From NCBI RefSeq assembly GCF_021130785.1, contig NC_060213.1, positions 97,084,501-97,148,500 on the forward strand: a DNA stretch of 64,000 bases. Direction: 5' to 3'. The first letter of the stretch is position 1; each line of letters begins with the position of its first letter. Below, in pieces: positions 40,572-48,273 of the stretch. This DNA comes from Homalodisca vitripennis. Taxonomy: Eukaryota; Arthropoda; Insecta; Hemiptera; Cicadellidae. The notes beneath the pieces are model-generated. The model was not told the origin of the DNA, searched no databases, and worked only from the letters and a program-made list of their open reading frames with translations. The position numbers were made by a program, and so were the translations under genes.

Positions 40572-43500
40572 TATCTTTTTACTTTATTCTTACTCTATTA
40601 CTAACATATCTAGTGTGTTATTTAAATTTTATGTTGGTGGCTAGATGCAACTAGACCTACGCTTTCCTAGGCTTTCCAGTATTGTTATATTTATTGTGCT
40701 ATTCATTACACTTATCTTACATTTTCTTCTATATATAAGCTGCTGTATATATAATAATAGCTATTTCACATAAGAAAAGATTGTATATATGTATATATAA
40801 ACTACTGGAATAAACGTTATTAATTCATTCAAACATTTTAGATTGTCTTAATCCTGAGACCCTACTCCAATTAAAGTATCCTCTTATCCTCTTTTCCCCA
40901 ATCTTTTACAAGAGCTTTGCTGTTGGAGAAAGCTATCCCGCAACCTGGCTCTGGCCTCACCATAATGGACTCCGCTCCCTTTTTGGCGAAGATTTCTGCT
41001 TTTTCATTTCCATGAACCCCCATACCCCATAGTGTTACTCTGTTATTCTTAGTCAGCTCTGCCAGAGCATTCTTGCATTCCCAGACTGCTTTCAAATCAA
41101 ACGAACATGTATCAAGTGCCTTCAGTGCAGCCTGGCTGTCAGAAAGTATCAAGTATTTTGCTCCTTTTATCCTCATTTGTATGAGTCTTCTGGCACATGA
41201 TTCTATTGCCATGACTTCCTCAAAAAAGTGTTTGGGTACATATTTAACTTATCTGTAAAATGAAACTAGTTTTACAACCAAAATTGAGGCTCAACATTGT
41301 TCTTACTGGGTATCACTCAAGGTCATTTTACAAAAACAGGTTCTTAAAATACCAGGTGTTTCAAAAAGAATATACGTATTACAATCTATTATTTTGTCTA
41401 AATTATCGATCGCTGCACCTCGGCTCGGTTATTGAAGAAACGAACACATTCTAGTTTTTAATAATAGCAGGTAGATGTCAGTTGTCTTCTGTTTTGCTTG
41501 GTTACTGTCATATGTTTAAAATGGCTACTCCGCAACAGAAATCATTTTGTGTTCTCGAGTTTGTGAAGTCCAATTCTTTGATTACAGTACAAAGACATTT
41601 CAGGTTGAGGTACAAAATTGAACCTCCGAACGGGTGGAACATGGTATCAACCGTTTGTAGATACAGGATGTGTATGTAAAGGAAAGAGTCCTGGTCGCCC
41701 TCGTGTTCGTGAAGAAAATGTTGCATGAATTCAAACTGCTTTTTAACGTAGTCCTTCAAAATCAACTTGTGCCAGTCGGGAGCTACTGCCTACAACAACA
41801 ATTTGGCGTGTTTTGAGGCGTAGGTTGGTTATGAAGCTGTACAAATTACAGCTCTTACAAGATCTGCGTCCTGGTGACAAACGCTAATGTGTGGCATTTT
41901 GTAACAAGATTCTTGATGTTGTTGACAATGTTAACACTTTTGCACAACGCATTGTGTTCAGTGATGAATGACTTACCATGTCAGTGGTCAGGTAAACAAA
42001 CACAATGTTCGAATGTGGAGCCTACAGAACTCACATGCAGCCATTGAACATGTACGAGATTCGCCCAAAGTCAAATGTGTTTTGTGCGACATCCCGATCA
42101 TCTGTTTATGGCCCATTCTTCTTTGATGGAAACACGGTTAACAGACAGCAGTATCTCGATATGGTACAAAACTGGTTGTTTCCGAGGCTGCATAAAGACA
42201 ACTTCATTTATCAACAAGACGGGACACCCGCTGGATTGAAGTTGCCAGTGCGTGAATATCTGAATGAAATTCTAACGAACCGTTGGATTGCTTGTCGAGG
42301 AGCTGGCGACAGCATAGCCTCCACGGTCACCGAATTTGACACCCTGTGAATTCTTCCTGTGGGGTTTCCTTTAATACAATGTTTATGTACCACAACTCCC
42401 ACAGAACATGGAAGAGATGAAGAACCGGATCCATACTGCCATAACATCAGTGATAAAGGACATCCTTGCCCGAGTGTAGGAGGAATTTGGGTATCGATGT
42501 GATATTGTTCGCATCGCTCCCAGAGGATGTATTGAAGAACATCTGTAATCTAAACTTGAGAGGTTCATAAATATAAATAATAATAATAATTTATTTCCAA
42601 ATAAATACATACATTACATAGTTCTTTGTACAAATACAGGATAATAAAAACCATAATAATATACTTAGGTAACAAAATACATTTGCCATTACCACAATAA
42701 TTGAAATCTAAAAGTATCTTAAACTAAAGTATCTTAGTATCTAGTGTATATGTGTGTAAAGTTTCATATTCATGCGTCTTAAAGTTTAATAAATAAATGT
42801 ATTAGAAATACGTATATTCTTTTTGGAACACCCGTTATATTATATGTTCAATGGTTATTTCTTTAGATAATAATGATTGTTGCAAACAACTATTAATACA
42901 ACTAATAATGCAATTATGTTTACAGTGCTAAGAAGAAACCAAGGTGGGATAAGAAAGAAGTTCATGAGAAAGTTGTAACAGAACATTTAGTGAATCACTC
43001 TATTAGTGATAATACTAGTACATCTGGAGTGTCTCAAAATCTTAGTAGTAGAGGTATTTCTAGAAATACACCTACTGATTTAATTGACAACGATACCTTT
43101 ATAAATCTACAAAAAGCTTTACAATTTCTTGGTTTGAGCAAAGATGTGGAGTCTTCAGTTTCTAAAGCAGATATTAATAGTGTGAGTACAGATGTGAGCA
43201 AAGCCACATATCAGTGTCCACCAGCTTTACAGAAACCTCTTGAAACTCCAAAACAATATTTTATACAACAATCTAACGCATCAAATGTAAGAGGACAGTA
43301 CACAAATAGTGTATATCTTCCACAGTGGAATAATTATTACAATTTTTATCCATACCAGAGTTATCAATACTCTTACCCACCACCATATAACCAAATGCAT
43401 TACTACCCTGAAAATCAAGCTGTACCCAATTCACATTTCAGCCATGCTCAAGTATCTTCACCTGTTGGGTGTACTATTCCTACAAATACCAGCAGAATGA

Positions 43501-46229
43501 CATCTGGATGCTTAATCACCAAGCCTCATTGTACAAATTCAGTAACTGGAGAGAGTTCATCAAATTCTCTTAATACTTTTGAAAACTTAAACCAAATTTG
43601 TAATCCGATAGATAAAGGTAGAGAAGTAATTGGTGAAATTTCTCAGCCAAGAAGTAACAGACATCATTTTAATAATAAAATTAATAGATCATCCAACATT
43701 AAAGATAATCAGGGTACAAAATTCATTAAATTTCTAACCCGTAATCCAGCTAGAAAATACAATTCATCAATGTATGCTAAACCACTCTCCAAGAATAACA
43801 ATAGGTGTCAGTCTATGAATTCTACAAGTGTTACTAGAGAAACTGCAAGGAAAGAAAGTAATATTAGTATTCTTGAGCCTGAAAAACAATATGATTCTTC
43901 CCAAAGACTTCATGGAGTAGATCATATTACACAAAGCATACAAGACTATGTTTCTCCACTTGCTGGTTTATATGATACAAGAAGCAATGAACCAACCATT
44001 TACAAAGATAAAAATATTGATATAAGGACAGCAATTAGTAACAGATTTGTCAAGCGCCAAGGGTATGTGAAACGTGCCATCAATGTAAAAAATTCTAATT
44101 CAATTACATTTTTGCAAAAAACTGAGAAAGACAATTTTAAAGAGAATGATGACAGTAATAAAATAGAAGTTAACACAGTTGATAAAAATGGTTCTTCTAG
44201 TTTAGTGAAACAGAAAGATCATATTGATAAAAACTGTAGAACTCTCCAAACTTCAAAGACAACAACAAATAAAGTAAAACGGTCACGATTCACTAATATA
44301 TTACCAAAACCAAAACAGCGCTGTCGTACAAAATTAGATAAAACTAGAGAAATAAAAAACAATTATATGTCCAAGGAAAGTAATAAGAAAAATATAACTA
44401 AAATTGAGAATAAAAAAAGCTCTACAGATTCTTTCATAGTTCCTGATCGTAATTGTACAACAAAAGATTCCATAAACAAAAATGAATCACCAGTTGTAAA
44501 TTGTACTAATATAGAGGGAAATATTGTTGACAATCATTTTGATGAACATGAAAATGCTCTCTTAAATGATGCTGTTACTAAAGGTCATATTGAAGAGGTT
44601 TTTCATCTAGAGAAATCTACAGAATCTATGACAGCTGATCTTCAACAACACAACACAACCGTTCAACAGAACATTACAAGATACAGTAATGAAGATATTT
44701 TAAATATATCAGTTGACACAACTGATAATAAGACCATGTCACATGTTGATTTCCAAGTTCTTCCTGTTAATTGTGAGAATAATGTTTTACTTAATAATTC
44801 GTCTGATTTAAAAGAAGCAAGTAATAATGTTTTATTAAATGAGAAAAACGATATTAGTAAAAGCAAAACCACAAGTGATTTTATTGGTCTGAGACTTATG
44901 TCAAGGAATGAAAATGACTACTTTGATAGTATGAGTAAAAATAAAAATGAAACTGTAGAAAAACTGGTAAAAAATATTAACGATAACAAACGTTCTTTCA
45001 TAGTTACTGATTGTAATAGTACGTCAAAAGGTTCCATAAACAAAGATGAATCACCGGTTGAAAATTGTACTAGTAATACAGAGGGAAATACTGTTAACAG
45101 TCAGTTAGATGAACACAGAAGTGCCTTCTTAAATGATATGGTTACTAAAGATCATGTTGAAAAGGTTTTTCAACAAGAGAAATCAGTATCTATGATAGGT
45201 GATCTTCAACGACACAACCCAACCTTTCAACAGAACATTACAAGATACAGTAATGAAGATATTTTAAATATATCAGTTGACACAACTGATAATACGACCA
45301 TGCCACATGTTGATTTCCAAGTTGTTCCTGTTAATTGTGAGAATAATGTGTTATTAAATGATTCATCTGATTTAAAAGAAGGAAGTATTAGTAAAGACAA
45401 CCAACTGCACAATTGTGGTAGTGAAATAGCGAAGTTAAAAAGTCAATCTACTAGAAAAAGACGTTGTGAACTTGATCAAATACATGACTCTTTAAAGTCT
45501 TCGCTTATTTTCAAAGACATAATGAATTGTTCTCGATTAAGATCATGTCGGATGAAAACAGATATTGTTAAACTTAAAAGGAGGTCAAACAAGAAAAAGA
45601 AGCAAAATGGTAAGTCACAATATAAGTGCAGTTTAAAAATCAATGCTGGAAATGTAGACAGTGAAGAAAATGATTTACTCCACGGCTCAGTTGAAGGCCA
45701 ACTCTCTTCATTTTTACTTTCCAATTTAAGTACAGCAACAAATACACTCCAAAATACAGTGTCAAAGGTTTCACTTAAAAATAATGTTACTTCTCCTCAA
45801 AGTACTCAAGAGTACAACCAATTATTTAATAACAAAACTGAAAAATTAACGAAAGTTTTACCTTGTAAAAATGTTGGAAGTTCAAAACCTCAGTCTTTGA
45901 GTTCACCGAAATGTGTTCACCTATTAATAGGAGCAATAGGAGCATTTAAAGATGGCGTTAGTGCAAGACATATTTTTGACGGATCATCTGAAGAAACCAA
46001 CAACCAGGAAACCACAGATCTCCAAGTATCTGCATTATGTGTTAGCGAAAATGAAGTTGAAGGGAAAGATAATCCAACTTCACAGTGTGGCAATTTGTCT
46101 ATGGGACATCATCAGGATGTGAATAGCTACAGCACTGATGACGATTGGACCACGTTTGTAAGAGAAATCCTAGCAAGTATTGAAAGTGAACTTAATAGGT
46201 CTCCATCCAGAAAAGAACAAACCGAATGA
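19379..46229 (+). CDS. Host protein-coding gene, 1,243 residues, four coding exons, function unknown
   Basis: Joining 19379-19590, 21210-21282, 25875-26017 and 42926-46229 gives one uninterrupted frame of 1,243 codons with TGA at 46227. Splice phases agree at each junction (2, 0, 2) and all borders are GT-AG. In order: lysine-rich helix region (about 1-90, YKKKLAAVRAKYCPMLESL then MKMAYLIKMERVLEKLYKM), six PDDKKE units (97-132), a Tyr/Pro-rich patch (about 270-305, YNFYPYQSYQYSYPPPYN), a long Asn/Ser/Thr/Lys-rich region, a 131-residue duplication (645-775 and 833-963), a basic cluster (about 1024-1040, KLKRRSNKKKKQNGK), and an acidic-aromatic end (STDDDWTTFVREILASIE). No signal peptide or membrane segment. 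It is probably an intracellular, largely disordered, possibly nuclear protein. The N-terminal helix is loosely like short coiled coils of chromatin-complex subunits, but I do not assign a family. Confidence 0.8.
19962..20559. mobile_element. Candidate piggyBac-type non-autonomous element flanked by TTAA
   Basis: TTAA at 19958-19961 is followed by CCCTACAAAGGCAAAT. At the other end CTTCTTCCAGGG is followed by TTAA at 20560-20563, giving about 598 bp between TTAA copies with CCCT...AGGG termini. GGCAAATAACTAGTACT near the left end recurs inside at about 20174 as GGCAAATGACTAGTACT. There is no coding capacity. The inverted match beyond CCCT is weak, so the call is tentative. Confidence 0.4.
21210..21282 (+). 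CDS. Host gene coding exon 2
   Basis: The acceptor TTTATATAG ends at 21209 and the donor TCT|GTAAGT follows 21282. The 73 bases complete the split codon from exon 1 and give 24 codons, MKMAYLIKMERVLEKLYKMALRPS, an amphipathic helix continuing that of exon 1 (the quoted string is split here by the exon end). The acceptor is short of pyrimidines, the weakest point of the gene model. An alternative frame of the same bases reads acidic (EDGVSNQDGT), but it would not keep phase with exons 1 and 3. Confidence 0.65.
21283..21985. other. Intron 2, first part: no element recognised
   Basis: A less AT-rich island (about 21400-21620) contains the perfect palindrome GTATCCATGGATAC at 21475-21488 but no recognisable domain. 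Confidence 0.5.
21985..23130 (+). mobile_element. 5'-truncated CR1/Jockey-group non-LTR element in intron 2
   Basis: The + strand shows FDYSKALDCLGHQ, then GFPQGSVLGLVLFIL, a catalytic VIMYTDDTTLLC (YTDD), a 72-codon open piece, and the C-terminal signature VRKKPTYIGTKLFNLLPNDIR followed by a stop at 23089 and a short tail with AATAAAGATTATGATTG. Frameshifts separate the blocks. It is sense to the host gene. The closest relatives in the window by motif are the minus-strand copies at 34.9-37.7 kb and 53-54.2 kb. Confidence 0.8.
23131..23925. other. Intron 2, no element recognised
   Basis: AT-rich sequence without coding signatures. Confidence 0.5.
23930..24440 (+). mobile_element. Degenerate MULE-type transposase fragment (tentative)
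   Basis: The + strand reads LRDCLIDQLTVYYGNAVRAN, then NDLLSMRQAI, and in shifted frames STDEDNRST, LETWCK and YLLGCTDLKKKTH. The order (KL...YYGxAIRxN, then SSTDE, then WCKYQ, then CLxGxTQN) resembles a transposase-like repeat common in arthropod genomes that I associate with the Mutator-like group. The catalytic residues are not covered. It is heavily frameshifted. It could instead be another transposase class. Confidence 0.4.
24702..24838 (+). mobile_element. Internal RT fragment, second copy of the 22 kb family
   Basis: About 135 bases match 22160-22300 closely, including GATCTGAGTGCCTTCCTATT and GGTACTGGGCC, and encode ARGVPQGSVLGPVLF. The copy lacks both ends and the 3' tail. Confidence 0.8.
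24840..25874. other. Intron 2, last part: no gene recognised
   Basis: AT-rich. GGGCCGTTCCTAAGTTATG at about 25191 looks like the end of a small DNA transposon, but no partner end was found. Confidence 0.4.
25875..26017 (+). CDS. Host gene coding exon 3 with hexapeptide repeat
   Basis: A pyrimidine-rich acceptor (TTTTTTTTCAATTATAG) ends at 25874 and the donor CAA|GTGAGT follows 26017. The exon encodes one Ile, then six 18-bp units for PDDKKE (25878-25985, one unit PDNKKE), then EDKNHLSNTD and two bases of the next codon. The repeat is nearly perfect at the DNA level. It would form a strongly charged spacer between the helical N-terminus and the long exon 4 body. Confidence 0.8.
26440..26765 (-). 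mobile_element. mariner-type transposase C-terminal remnant
   Basis: On the minus strand the pieces read RRILQHI, then IHPSYS (the HPPYSPD region, with the catalytic D lost through a small deletion), then RDFFLFPNFKIWLVGKKF, like the DFFLFPKLK...L...F end of Mos-type transposases. Only the last third is recognisable. Several stops. No inverted repeats identified. Confidence 0.45.
27640..28880 (+). mobile_element. Non-LTR endonuclease and linker (intron 3 element A)
   Basis: The endonuclease is nearly continuous on the + strand. It has NVQCIKNKV-like start, VNEHWC (catalytic E), STPYGGAAIFVRSSF, VIAGDINIDPN after a one-base shift (GDxN catalytic D and N), and QPHISDHLGLLL (SDH). The linker (28437-28874) contains AWNVINLETGRTPKKN and DFNDFFVNIS, typical of the region before RT in CR1-like elements. 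The open blocks are 70-145 codons long, so decay is moderate. Just upstream, GTACACTCCACTTTAAAGTT and the stretch 27390-27620 may belong to ORF1 or the 5' part. Confidence 0.85.
28880..30620 (+). mobile_element. Non-LTR reverse transcriptase and 3' end (intron 3 element A)
   Basis: RT blocks in order: VPVYKKGDRSNISNYRPIAL, SAQFGFRENLST, LDLSKAFDTVPH, ESGVPQGSVPGS, VLYADDTTLMC (intact YADD), LWFDANCLYVNEDKTEH, IKLLGINLDSRLTWRSH, then the C-terminus HNYNTRYQDLLDLR, KLFNKLPLGCRD, and a stop at 30466. The 3' UTR ends with ACAATAAAATGATTCTTGATTCTTG (split: ACAATAAAATG then GATTCTT twice). These short tandem repeats mark the real 3' terminus at about 30618. This is the best-preserved RT in the window but has at least six frameshifts. 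It is sense to the host gene. Confidence 0.85.
30618..30915 (-). mobile_element. Non-LTR RT C-terminal fragment
   Basis: The minus strand reads LTVVALYVLEAVTFVHE (after one frame change), then GTADFHLPVHRLALFKEKPS, then YMGIKLWNHLPEDHKK. This is the standard end of a CR1-group ORF2. It abuts the 3' tail of the + strand element A in tail-to-tail orientation. Confidence 0.7.
30995..32765 (-). mobile_element. Non-LTR element remnant (intron 3 element B)
   Basis: Minus-strand blocks: FGFIPGHNIIKDAELV, ASLIDLQKAFDCIPHNLL, NVPQGFMIEPFFFVIAVND (GVPQGSILGP decayed), SSVLYADDTSILSSN (intact YADD), EHIRFSLDINIYDKL, LLRIHLDSKLT, and near 31320 KLFNKLPDIA with a short tail. Stops and frameshifts throughout. 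It is antisense to the host gene and 5'-truncated within the region before the RT fingers. Confidence 0.8.
32890..34922 (-). mobile_element. Non-LTR element remnant (intron 3 element C)
   Basis: From the 5' side on the minus strand: the end of an endonuclease (FSDHATFSNKYLFSIEKK), a linker with KCKTVWNIIKNET, then RT blocks QGVFPRQLKTSKVYPLHKQ, HRFMTEKSTMTALVELVE, FLDLSKAFDCINHDHLLEKL, QCVPQRSVFGPVLFILF, IMYADDTALL (intact YADD), KLSTAIFVLRRLK, RYGIVLWGGSS, and the C-terminus AKKPSYAGAKLFNLLP. A 165-codon stretch (33660-34157) is still open. The G of GVPQGS is changed to C. Its upstream end meets the 3' end of element D at about 34922 with no visible spacer. Confidence 0.85.
34923..37700 (-). 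mobile_element. Non-LTR ORF2 (intron 3 element D): endonuclease, linker, RT
   Basis: Minus strand, 5' to 3': endonuclease part 37661-37398 (RWVCQDALHCSGYILATIY, GGCSILIKDGLDYKMI-like, GIKISSVYRG), linker near 36760-37060, then 36759-36334 with ATWKVINDEKTGKND, IADFLNEYFTHIAD, AGLDEISPGILKFCCEEL and QGIFPQQLKTSKVYPKHK, then MLDFSKAFDCLGHDLI, a one-base-shifted RGTPRFCSGASF (GVPQGSVLGP region), and a C-terminal part with RAVRTILGLQPMESCREHF, VAHYASIKK, HNYNTRHANRFNLPAHRT and FAKQPIYAG. Many pieces remain open for 60-140 codons. It continues directly into the esterase-type ORF1 at 37.84-38.6 kb, so this is the longest element copy in the window. Confidence 0.85.
37840..38620 (-). mobile_element. 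ORF1 of element D with SGNH-esterase-like domain
   Basis: The minus strand contains SHGRDLSWHLN (block I, normally GDSHGRDL with the nucleophile serine), then KNKKHISRFSKFSRL, and EDILVIFSGTNDVARNEGDD (block III GTND), followed by NEELKRLSETYENV. SGNH/GDSL esterase domains in ORF1 are documented for CR1/L2-type non-LTR elements. The aspartate before the serine is asparagine here (CANSHGRDL). The catalytic histidine block is not clear. It is split by frame changes. The ORF1-ORF2 order and shared strand support one element from 38.6 to 34.9 kb. Confidence 0.7.
38640..39235. other. Intron 3, AT-rich stretch without recognised content
   Basis: No coding signature found. Part may be the 5' UTR of element D. 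Confidence 0.4.
39240..39490 (-). mobile_element. I-like retrotransposon 3' end fragment
   Basis: On the minus strand: SQTDEC-like start, LCGEEEESAEHIWLHCPAIS (the C-x2-C...H-x4-C gag-knuckle-like end of ORF2), RFLGAYLLSPKGI, then a tail reading GGHKCKEGAKV. The same sequence closes the + strand copies at 55.2-55.4 kb and 62.3-62.6 kb, so these are one family. The upstream RNase H part of this copy lies at 40838-41250, and the two are separated by foreign DNA. Confidence 0.75.
39495..40010 (+). mobile_element. RT C-terminal fragment inserted in the I-like copy
   Basis: The + strand reads KLLKLAFHKKLRNPTTLFQE, LSILTVRHLFIKSLL, then in shifted frames YNTRYTRDTGIATLQLYR and FNAQSLSVLNNRISEWL. 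This is the usual end of a CR1/L2-type ORF2. A 3' UTR with ACCCCCCTTGACCATGG and AC/TC-rich repeats (40040-40100) follows. Confidence 0.65.
40219..40346 (-). mobile_element. tRNA-headed SINE (tRNA-like 40278-40346, AT tail)
   Basis: The minus strand from 40346 to 40278 folds as a tRNA. The acceptor GCTCTGT pairs with GCGGAGC (two G:T), a T-arm CCGGG...CCCGG is present, and the anticodon arm loop is CCGGCAA. Box A TGGTGTAATGG is perfect, and box B GGTTTGACTCC has one change. The anticodon would be GGC but position 33 is C, not U, so it is unlikely to be a working tRNA gene. After the tRNA part comes a short unrelated body and a (TA)n tail at 40219-40245, the structure of a tRNA-derived SINE with an internal pol III promoter. 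Confidence 0.65.
40525..40566. repeat. (AT)n microsatellite with palindromic flanks
   Basis: An AT run of about 42 bases bounded by AAAGG on the left and CCCTTT on the right, which are near-inverted copies. Confidence 0.9.
40838..41250 (-). mobile_element. I-like retrotransposon RNase H fragment
   Basis: The minus strand has a 113-codon open stretch: MAIESCARRLIQMRIKGAKY, ILSDSQAALKALDTCSF, WECKNALAELTKNN, GVHGNEKAEIFAKKG, FSNSKALVKDW. These are RNase H blocks. The second and last catalytic positions read SDSQ and GNEKAE, the latter with E instead of D. A direct match to the + strand copy at 61.77-62.2 kb shows it is the same family. The homology stops at 40838 next to inserted DNA. Confidence 0.8.
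41352..42835 (+). mobile_element. IS630-Tc1/mariner-superfamily element with both ends
   Basis: Inverted ends GGTGTTTCAAAAAGAATATA (from 41355) and its copy (to 42833) match at all but one base over about 26 bases, and TA dinucleotides flank both (41350-41351, 42836-42837). Between them a decayed transposase reads MATPQQKSFCVLEFVKSNSL (helix-turn-helix start), VCKGKSPGRPR-like, RIVFSDE, HVSGQVNKHNVRMW, DSPKVNVFCATS, FFFDGNTVNRQQYLDMVQNW, FIYQQDGTPA and TPCEFFLWGFL. The last catalytic aspartate is glutamate. Stops and frameshifts make it inactive. An AT-rich segment at 42560-42790 may be a further insertion. It is sense to the host gene, in intron 3. Confidence 0.85.
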
Positions 46230-46234
46230 ATCAG
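42926..46234 (+). CDS. Host gene coding exon 4 (large) with stop
   Basis: The acceptor TTATGTTTACAG ends at 42925. The first base completes an Asn codon and the frame continues as AKKKPRWDKKEVHEKVV into the 1,079-codon open stretch beginning at the internal Met 42990. TGA is at 46227-46229 and a strong donor CAG|GTAAGT follows 46234. The encoded 1,100 residues are rich in Asn, Ser, Thr and Lys with no recognised domain. Codon and amino-acid composition is that of AT-rich, disordered insect proteins. The frame is fully open over 3.3 kb, strong evidence for a functional coding exon. It is not transposon-like in content. Confidence 0.9.
44430..45386 (+). repeat. Internal 393-bp duplication in exon 4 (131 residues)
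   Basis: 44430-44822 and 44994-45386 are in-frame direct copies of equal length separated by 171 bases. Both begin SFIV(P/T)D and end NNVLLN(N/D)SSDLKE(A/G)S. The block coding QQNITRYSNEDILNISVDTT is the same in both, and the DNA there is almost identical over some 100 bases, while the first halves differ more. Confidence 0.9.
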
Positions 46235-46744
46235 GTAAGTCATAATTTTGCAATATTTTTTGTGGTTCAATCAAACAAATCTGAAAAACTTTTCTTAGTT
46301 TTATACTTGAAAAATAGCAGCATATTCTTTACGTGTCATTTTGAGGGTTGATCCATCCTCTTCTCAGGTGTCAAATACTAAAACACGTTTATGTATCCAT
46401 GCGTTATGCTTTGATTTAGGGTCTCTGTGTGACACTGGTTCTACATTGATGTCATTTTTTTGTAGTAAAATACATTTTACATACTGGTAAAATATATTTA
46501 TTTATTCATGGTGTACAAAAGCTTTCAAAAAATTATCACTTTAGATAGCTGGATCACAAAAATTAAAACTTGACAGTACTACAACTAAATTTTGTTGGTT
46601 TCCACCTTAGATATAGATTTAATTCTACTTCATAACATATACTTTTAATATTTATGTTGTTTTACATTTCTCTCTTGTCTTTTGCTGTAATTTAATTACT
46701 ATTGCCTTAAGGGAAATCCTCATATAATTAAGGTAAGACTTTCA

Positions 46745-46960
46745 CTGTGGCCTACAGGTGAACATGCAGCTCTCTAACTGATAGGTCACGGGTTCTATTA
46801 CTGAGGAGGCCAATACAACATTTACAAACTAGTTTGAACTGCCTTCTTTTAAAAGTATCATCAATTTTAAATGCTGTTGGTGTTGAAAGAACCCCCCATA
46901 TATCTTCTGGTGTTCTTGTTTTTCCCTTTCCATTCTGTCTTGTTGTTGGAGACATAAATA
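46745..46960 (+). mobile_element. tRNA-derived SINE (tentative)
   Basis: TGGCCTACAGG (46748-46758) fits box A at 10 of 11 positions and GGTTCTATTAC (46791-46801) is near box B. The 43-base spacing fits a tRNA-type internal promoter. A unique-looking body follows to about 46960. Confidence 0.4.
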
Positions 46961-47325
46961 CTTTTAAAATTACCCTTTTGCTCTAATATCAACTTTTCGT
47001 TCTTAGCTTTTCTTTTGCAAGCCAAACAATTGTTTGTCTGATGTTCGGTAGTAAGTTTTATACAATGTTAAATTGACACAGCAATAAAAAAATTTAAGGA
47101 ATTTTGGTAAAGCTCTTTAGAGCTAAGAGGGCAAAGTCACCGATTAAAAGCGTTTCTTCATAAGATATTTTAGATGTACTAGGGATCCTTAGATTTTTAC
47201 CAAAATGTATATGAACATTGTATGAAACGAACTTAAATCTTCAACTATGTTAAAGGGATGCTCCTTTGGATCCACAGGAACATAGTCTTGTGGATAGAAC
47301 CATTTCTGCAAACTTTTAGAGTGTG

Positions 47326-47800
47326 GGAAATTCTAGAGACAGATATACAAGGACATCAAGAACTCCTAAAGGCCTGGAGCTTCTAGAATTTAAAACCTTT
47401 GGGAGGCCAAAAGCTTTAAGTGACAAGGTTCCAGTGACCAGAAGTTACTAGAGTCTTGAAATTTTATGAGGCGTTTCACATACCAGGAACTTCTAGACAT
47501 TAGGAGTTTCCAAAACCGGAACTCCCACTTTCTAGGATCTCTATGAGGCTAAGACCTCACAATGACTGGAAGATCCTAGAGATTGGAAGCTACCAGATGC
47601 CATAAGTTTCCTGAAACCAACCAGTTTAGGACCCTTAAAACTTTAGAAATGATAAAATTTCACACAGTTTTGATAAACTATCATGATCCAGAAAACTCTA
47701 GAAATACAATTTTGTAAATGCCAGAAGCTTCCAGAGTTTAGTGTCCAATAGATAAATAAGATACTGAAAGCTTCCACAGCTCTAGATGTTCCAGATACTG
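47326..47800. repeat. Degenerate minisatellite built on a CCAGAAG-TTCTAGA motif
   Basis: Variants recur about every 45-60 bases, sometimes with gaps: GGAAATTCTAGAGAC (47326), TGGAGCTTCTAGAATT (47375), CCAGAAGTTACTAGAGT (47439), CCAGGAACTTCTAGACATT (47483), ACTGGAAGATCCTAGAGATT (47575), CCAGAAAACTCTAGAAAT (47689), CCAGAAGCTTCCAGAGTT (47721) and GAAAGCTTCC (47766). It is old and decayed, inside the presumed 3' UTR intron. Confidence 0.55.
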
Positions 47801-48273
47801 GTAGTTTTAAGAAGTCCAGATCCCAGGTGAACTCCCGTAAACAGGTGGATGTAACAGGCCGGAATCTATAAAGAGGAGGCTTCATAAGATCCAGTTATAG
47901 GTGGAAACAGATACAGTTGTTCTTCGCTGAATTTCTCAGAAGCTAAGATACAAAATGTACAGTGTTAGATTTTGTCCCAACTGCTAAAACTGCTGGGGTT
48001 TTTTTTACTAAGGGCTCATATATTAATTACCTGTCTGTGACCATAGTACTATTTATCAGTACAATTGACCTTTTACTGTATCAACACTCTCCTTTATTCT
48101 GTTTGATAAGATCCTCACACAGGCCAGTGGCCTATGAGGATGGTCAAGCATAAGGCTTAAAAGAGGATCACCCTCTCCTTAATATATATATATAAATAAG
48201 ATTTTTGCCTCATAGTACCTAATTAAATAAATAATATATTTATGTAAATGTTAAAATGAGAAAGTGGCAGTAT

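Noticed and set aside
44663..45724. Minus-strand ORFs of 60-80 codons within the large exon
   Set aside because: They are antisense shadows of the exon 4 reading frame, two of them alike only because the exon contains a duplication.
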